Shown: positions 19,785 to 20,000 of the stretch, one piece after another
Position numbering within the stretch: position 1 is the stretch's first letter
How the letters are laid out: every line of letters begins with the position of its first letter
NCBI GenBank assembly: GCA_009746045.1
Contig: RPFO01000930.1
Coordinates: 1 to 20,000 of the forward strand
Reading direction: 5' to 3'
DNA length: 20,000 nucleotides
Origin: Mesostigma viride
Taxonomy: Eukaryota; Streptophyta; Mesostigmatophyceae; Mesostigmatales; Mesostigmataceae
Position numbers and translations under genes: made by a program
Notes under the pieces: generated by a model
What the model saw: only the letters and a program-made list of their open reading frames with translations
The model's database searches: none
What the model was told of the DNA's origin: nothing

Positions 19785-20000
19785 AAGTTTCTGGTATACT
19801 CCCTGTTCTCACCTGTCCTCACCTGGCGTGCCCCCGGCCGCGCGCGGCAGGGCCGCCACCCGTGGACTTTTCGTGAATCGTGATAGACTCGGCATGGACA
19901 TGTGCTACACTAGACGTGACGGGCTCACCCCCGGGCAGCCTCCTGGTTTGTCTGTAATATGGAGGCAGATGGTGCGCAAGGATAGATGGCAAGTAGTGAT
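19785..20000 (+). pseudogene. second copy of the transposase-family N-terminal region, inverted, cut by the window edge
   Basis: Frame 1 (from 19785): PVLTWRAPGRARQGRHPWTF then RES and a stop, matching VLNWEAPGRGRQGGHSQTFRN of the minus-strand relic. Frame 2 (19894 onward): LTPGQPPGLSVIWRQMVRKD then RWQVV, matching LTPGQPPGLSVIWRLM..DKWQAV of the relic. Many DNA differences between the copies are synonymous third-position changes. The frame changes between about 19876 and 19894, so this copy is also damaged, or an intron lies there. The DGSW region would be beyond the right edge. Confidence 0.65.

Overview
The window is nuclear DNA of a eukaryote with a GC-rich, intron-rich genome. Donors are mostly GTGAG/GTAAG/GTGCG, every acceptor inferred here is CAG, introns run about 0.4-1.25 kb, and micro- and minisatellites are dense. 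Together with plant-style Shaker K+ channels this suggests a green alga, most likely of the Chlamydomonadales. The lineage is an inference, not something the sequence proves.

Layout. (1) 1-1522, minus strand: the 5' end of a Shaker-like K+ channel gene, called gene A here. Its first coding exon (1522 down to 765) carries a long N-terminal tail plus S1 and S2. Its first intron, filled with a roughly 600-nt purine/pyrimidine-asymmetric tract, runs off the left edge. (2) 1523-2765: about 1.24 kb between two head-to-head start codons, presumably a shared promoter region. (3) 2766-16403, plus strand: gene B, a complete paralogue in 14 exons. Reading frame and intron phase stay consistent through all 13 introns and give 875 residues: S1-S4, S5-P-S6 with GYGD, C-linker, cyclic-nucleotide-binding-homology domain, ankyrin repeats, a short acidic coiled coil and a proline-rich tail. 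This is the order seen in plant AKT1-type channels. Its introns hold nearly all the tandem repeats of the window. Two repeat arrays start on, or span, 5' splice sites. (4) 16393-20000: a transposon-rich 3' flank. It holds a decayed Mutator/Kolobok-like transposase on the minus strand (17107-16393), a second copy of the N-terminal part of the same family in opposite orientation at the right edge (19785-20000), and between them a LINE-like element on the minus strand. That element appears to carry only ORF1, is broken by a frameshift in a 13-C run, ends in a TTAA microsatellite and is flanked by a 13-bp direct repeat that looks like a target-site duplication.

The two channels are probably co-located duplicates. 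They share protein sequence around S1-S2 and have the first intron at the same codon and phase. Plant Shaker subunits assemble as homo- or heterotetramers, so shared expression from a bidirectional promoter would be meaningful, but that is inference. I found no prokaryotic genes, CRISPR arrays, rRNA or tRNA.
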